From Nitrospirota bacterium (GTDB lineage: Bacteria; JACPQY01): a stretch of 6,034 nucleotides of DNA. The stretch lies in assembly GCA_016180645.1 (NCBI GenBank), contig JACPAV010000055.1, positions 1-6,034 on the forward strand, read 5' to 3'. Each line of letters starts with the position of its first letter. The stretch's first letter is position 1. Under the pieces are notes generated by a model, which saw only the letters and a list, made by a program, of their open reading frames with translations, was not told the origin of the DNA and searched no databases. This document shows positions 3,113 to 6,034 of the stretch, one piece after another. Position numbers and translations under genes: made by a program.

Positions 3113-6028
3113 TTATCGCCGCGCTCGGGCGGTCCCCTTGCCGTTCAGCCGACGCGCGGTTTTCATTCGATTTCCATTCGTCACCCCCGCGGGCGAGCGA
3201 ACCGGGCCCGCTTGGGTGCGTTTCGCGGTGATGGCCGCTTGGGCGGCGGCCAACCGAGCGATCGGCACGCGATAGGGCGAGCAGGAGACATAGTCCAAGC
3301 CCGCATCATGGAAGAAATGGATGGACCGCGGGTCGCCCCCGTGCTCCCCGCACACACCGGTTTTCAGTTCCGGACGGGCCGAGCGGCCCTTCGCCACACC
3401 GAGTTTCACGAGCGCCCCGACCCCGAGCTGGTCCAGAGAGCTGAACGGATCGTGTTCGAGGATGTTTCGGCCCGGCACTTCGACGGGTTGTCGGCATACT
3501 TTGCAGACGGCGGCCGCCCGATCCAGTTGGTTCGACCCGCATTGCACGCAGATATTGGCGCTGTTGAGGTAGTGAGCGATGAAGCGGCCCGAATCGTCGC
3601 GTGAGAAACCGAAAGTCGTCTGCGTGAGATCGTTGGTGCCGAAGGAGAAGAACTCCGCTTCGCGCGCGATCTGGTCCGCCGTTACGGCCGCACGCGGGAG
3701 TTCGATCATCGTGCCCACACTGTACTTGAGCCGCAGGTTTTCCTTCTTCATGACTTCTTCGGCCACCCGGTGAATGAGAAGTTTCTGCGCTTTCATTTCC
3801 TGGTCCAAGCCCACCAGTGGAACCATGATTTCAGGGACCACCTTGACGTTCTGCTTGGCCACGGTGCAGGCGGCCTCGAAAATGGCGCGCGCCTGCATTT
3901 CGGTGATTTCGGGGTAGAGGATGCCGAGCCGGCAACCTCGGAAGCCGAGCATGGGGTTGAACTCGTGCAGTTCCTCGACGCGGTTCAGCAGGCGGCGTTT
4001 GGCCTCCATGTCAGCCCCGTTCCCGCGGATTTCCATCCGGGCGAGTTCCACCATCAATTCCTCCCGCTTGGGAAGAAACTCGTGGAGGGGAGGATCGAGC
4101 AGGCGGATCGTGACCGGATATCCTCTCATGATTTGGAAAAGGCCGATGAAATCATTTCGCTGAAGGGGAAGGAGCTGATGGAGGGCCTGGACGCGGTCTT
4201 CCTTCGTCCGGGCGAGAATCATCCTTTGCATGATGGGGATGCGGTCCTCCGCGAAGAACATGTGTTCCGTGCGACAGAGGCCGATGCCCTCGGCGCCGAA
4301 CCCCTTGGCGATTTCGGCCTGGTCCGGGATGTCCGCATTCGCGCGGATGCGGAGGCGGCGAACTTCATCCGCCCACTTCAGGAGCGTGGAGAAATATCGG
4401 AAGCGCTCTGAATCGCGGGAGCTGAGTTGATTCTGGATGACTTGAATGACTTCCGACGGGACGACGGCCACTTCGCCTTCGTATACGCATCCAACGAACC
4501 CATTGAGCGAGATGGGGCTGCCCTCCGGAAGGGTGCGGCCCCCAAACCGTGCGAGACGGGAAACTTCGTTGATCTCCAGCGTACCGCATCCGGCCACGCA
4601 GACCTTGCCCATTTGGCGGGCGACCACGGCGGCGTGGGAGGTCATTCCACCTTTTCCCGTCAGGATTCCGGCCGCGGCGCTCATCCCGTGGATGTCGTCG
4701 GGACTCGTCTCGGTGCGGACGAGAATCGCCCGCTCGCCGTTTCGCGCCATCTCCACGGCCTTTTCCGGCGTGAGGGCGATCAATCCGGTGGCCGCGCCCG
4801 GACCGGCCGGAAGGCCCTTGCCCAGGACGGCGGCGGAAGATTCCTTGGAGGGATCGAATACGGGAAATAGATATTGGGCGAGTTGCTCGCCATCGACGCG
4901 CATGAGGGCTTCTTCCTTATTGATCAGGCGCTTCTTGGCCATATCCACGGCCACCTTCACGGCGGCGAGCCCGGTGCGTTTCCCCGTGCGCGTCTGGAGG
5001 AGGAAAAGCTTGCCCTGCTCGATGGTGAATTCGAAATCCTGAATGTCGCGGAAATGCCTTTCCAGCCGCAACGTCACTTCCCGAAGTTTCTTGAATGCCT
5101 TCGGCATGTCCTCCTTGAGGTGGCGGATGGGCCGCGGGGTGCGGATGCCGGCCACCACGTCCTCCCCCTGTGCATTCACGAGGTATTCTCCGTAGAACTC
5201 ATTGGCGCCGGTGGCCGGATTGCGCGTGAAGCCGACTCCGGTGGCGGAGGTGTATCCCTTGTTTCCGAAGACCATGGCTTGGATGTTCACTCCGGTGCCG
5301 ATATCGTCTGGAATTCCGTATTGCTTCCTATAGAAGATCGCCCGGTCATTGTTCCACGAATCGAAGACGGCATCGCGGGCGAGGCAAAGCTGCTGGAGCG
5401 GATCCTGCGGGAACTCCTTCCCCGTTTCCCGGACCACCAACGCTTTGAACTCCTTCACCACGTCCTTCATTTCCTCCGCGGTCAGCTCCACGTCCTGCGC
5501 GCGGCCGAATTTCCTCTTCATCTCGGCGAGTTTTTCCTCGAATTTCTTTTTCTCGATCTTGAGCACGACGTCGGAATACATGGCGATGAACCGACGGGAG
5601 GAGTCCCACACGAACCGCTCGTCTTTCGTCTGGCCGATCAGCCCCAATGCCGTTCGATCGTTCAGTCCGAGATTCAGGATCGTGTCCATCATGCCCGGCA
5701 TGGAGAATTTCGCTCCCGATCGTACGGAGACGAGGAGGGGATCTTTTTCGTCGCCGAGACGCCGTCCGCAGGCGCGTTCGAGCCGCTTCAGCCCGGCCAG
5801 GCATTCCTCGTGAATTTTTCTGGGGAGTTTGCGTCCGGAGGTATTGTATTCGCGGCAGGCGTCGGTGGAAATGGTGAAGCCCGGGGGAACGGGGATCCCG
5901 AGGTTCGTCATTTCCGCCAGACCGGCTCCTTTGCCTCCCAGGAGGTCTTTCATCTTGCCGTCGCCGTCGGCGCGCCCGTTCCCGAAAAAGTAAACGTAGC
6001 GGTTGCCTTTGGCGTTGTGCTTCTCCAT
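3113..6028 (-). CDS. ppdK: Pyruvate, phosphate dikinase (PPDK), with a Cys4 insertion
   Basis: This cytosolic enzyme reversibly converts pyruvate, ATP and phosphate to PEP, AMP and pyrophosphate, linking glycolysis and gluconeogenesis. The 971-residue protein has the full family order. The N-terminal ATP-grasp domain carries KDLLGGKGAGLAEM (27-40), SVRSGAKFSMPGMMDT (101-116) and GVGFTRNPATGANEFYGEY (264-282). The phosphohistidine domain carries GGMTSHAAVVAR (460-471), with swivelling His465 and, two residues before it, the Thr that regulatory proteins phosphorylate in other PPDKs. The C-terminal PEP-binding barrel carries CRTEH (585-589), GTMIELPRA (772-780), SFGTNDLTQ (795-803) and GVCGEHGGDP (891-900) with catalytic Cys893. 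It is longer than the usual ~870-900 residues for two reasons: about 31 extra residues with four cysteines near 821-857, and a basic tail after about 935. The start is the ATG six bases from the window edge. The frame stays open upstream, so an earlier start cannot be excluded. It leads the probable operon, 27 bp before rimI. Identity is secure. Confidence 0.97.
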   Translation of the reverse strand: MEKHNAKGNRYVYFFGNGRADGDGKMKDLLGGKGAGLAEMTNLGIPVPPGFTISTDACREYNTSGRKLPRKIHEECLAGLKRLERACGRRLGDEKDPLLVSVRSGAKFSMPGMMDTILNLGLNDRTALGLIGQTKDERFVWDSSRRFIAMYSDVVLKIEKKKFEEKLAEMKRKFGRAQDVELTAEEMKDVVKEFKALVVRETGKEFPQDPLQQLCLARDAVFDSWNNDRAIFYRKQYGIPDDIGTGVNIQAMVFGNKGYTSATGVGFTRNPATGANEFYGEYLVNAQGEDVVAGIRTPRPIRHLKEDMPKAFKKLREVTLRLERHFRDIQDFEFTIEQGKLFLLQTRTGKRTGLAAVKVAVDMAKKRLINKEEALMRVDGEQLAQYLFPVFDPSKESSAAVLGKGLPAGPGAATGLIALTPEKAVEMARNGERAILVRTETSPDDIHGMSAAAGILTGKGGMTSHAAVVARQMGKVCVAGCGTLEINEVSRLARFGGRTLPEGSPISLNGFVGCVYEGEVAVVPSEVIQVIQNQLSSRDSERFRYFSTLLKWADEVRRLRIRANADIPDQAEIAKGFGAEGIGLCRTEHMFFAEDRIPIMQRMILARTKEDRVQALHQLLPLQRNDFIGLFQIMRGYPVTIRLLDPPLHEFLPKREELMVELARMEIRGNGADMEAKRRLLNRVEELHEFNPMLGFRGCRLGILYPEITEMQARAIFEAACTVAKQNVKVVPEIMVPLVGLDQEMKAQKLLIHRVAEEVMKKENLRLKYSVGTMIELPRAAVTADQIAREAEFFSFGTNDLTQTTFGFSRDDSGRFIAHYLNSANICVQCGSNQLDRAAAVCKVCRQPVEVPGRNILEHDPFSSLDQLGVGALVKLGVAKGRSARPELKTGVCGEHGGDPRSIHFFHDAGLDYVSCSPYRVPIARLAAAQAAITAKRTQAGPVRSPAGVTNGNRMKTARRLNGKGTARARR
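3494..3550 (-). other. Zinc-ribbon-like Cys4 motif inserted in PPDK
   Basis: PPDK residues 827-845 read Cys-x2-Cys-x11-Cys-x2-Cys (C827, C830, C842, C845), the spacing of a small zinc ribbon. The motif lies between two conserved blocks of the PEP-binding barrel, SFGTNDLTQ and GVCGEHGG. In the classical enzyme, for example that of Clostridium symbiosum as I recall it, the segment from GKF to DPF holds about 12 residues. Here it holds 43 (817-859). The frame is intact and the flanks match the family on both sides, so this is an in-frame insertion. Metal binding is inferred from the cysteine spacing only. Confidence 0.75.
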
Positions 6029-6034
6029 GCCCGC

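Noticed and set aside
2534-3604. A 356-codon plus-strand open frame across rimI and the 3' end of ppdK
   Set aside because: It lies opposite two real genes, starts inside the GTGA repeat and shows no recognisable domain.

Overview
The window holds five complete or near-complete protein-coding genes, all on the minus strand and tightly packed. In the direction of transcription they are pyruvate, phosphate dikinase (ppdK), ribosomal-protein S18 alanine acetyltransferase (rimI), class 1B-type dihydroorotate dehydrogenase (pyrD), a gamma-class carbonic anhydrase family protein, and a PagL-type lipid A deacylase/acyloxyacyl hydrolase. The first four are separated by 27 bp, a 4-bp GTGA overlap and 12 bp. 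They look like one transcription unit, with the deacylase about 50 bp behind them. The long plus-strand open frames opposite pyrD, the carbonic anhydrase and ppdK are GC-rich shadows.

The DNA is GC-rich. The PagL-type protein has a signal peptide and a C-terminal aromatic outer-membrane signature, so the host should be a diderm (Gram-negative-type) bacterium. The pyrD type and PPDK fit many uncultured or environmental diderm phyla, and I cannot name the lineage from the sequence. Strong Shine-Dalgarno sequences are missing in front of rimI, pyrD, the carbonic anhydrase and pagL.

The genes are mainly housekeeping: pyruvate/PEP interconversion, ribosomal protein modification, pyrimidine synthesis, CO2/bicarbonate chemistry and outer-membrane lipid remodelling. 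The joint presence of pyrD and a carbonic anhydrase could reflect bicarbonate demand for carbamoyl phosphate, but that is only an inference from proximity.

The non-coding structure is the most striking part. Two unrelated palindromic repeat families sit at gene junctions. The first family is built from perfect 10-bp-stem palindromes. It occurs as a cluster downstream of pagL (1-262) and as a 97-bp element with 16-bp terminal inverted repeats between the carbonic anhydrase gene and pagL (1056-1152). Seven palindromes of three sequence types differ only by compensated base-pair changes. The 97-bp element supplies the last ~20 codons and the stop of the carbonic anhydrase gene. The second family is a GTGA-rich imperfect inverted repeat (2504-2590). 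It spans the rimI/pyrD junction and appears to supply both the rimI stop and the pyrD start.

Other oddities are a four-cysteine zinc-ribbon-like insertion in the PEP-binding domain of PPDK, a basic C-terminal tail on the same protein, and a run of ten C residues inside pyrD. No RNA gene, CRISPR array, transposase gene or convincing intrinsic terminator was seen.
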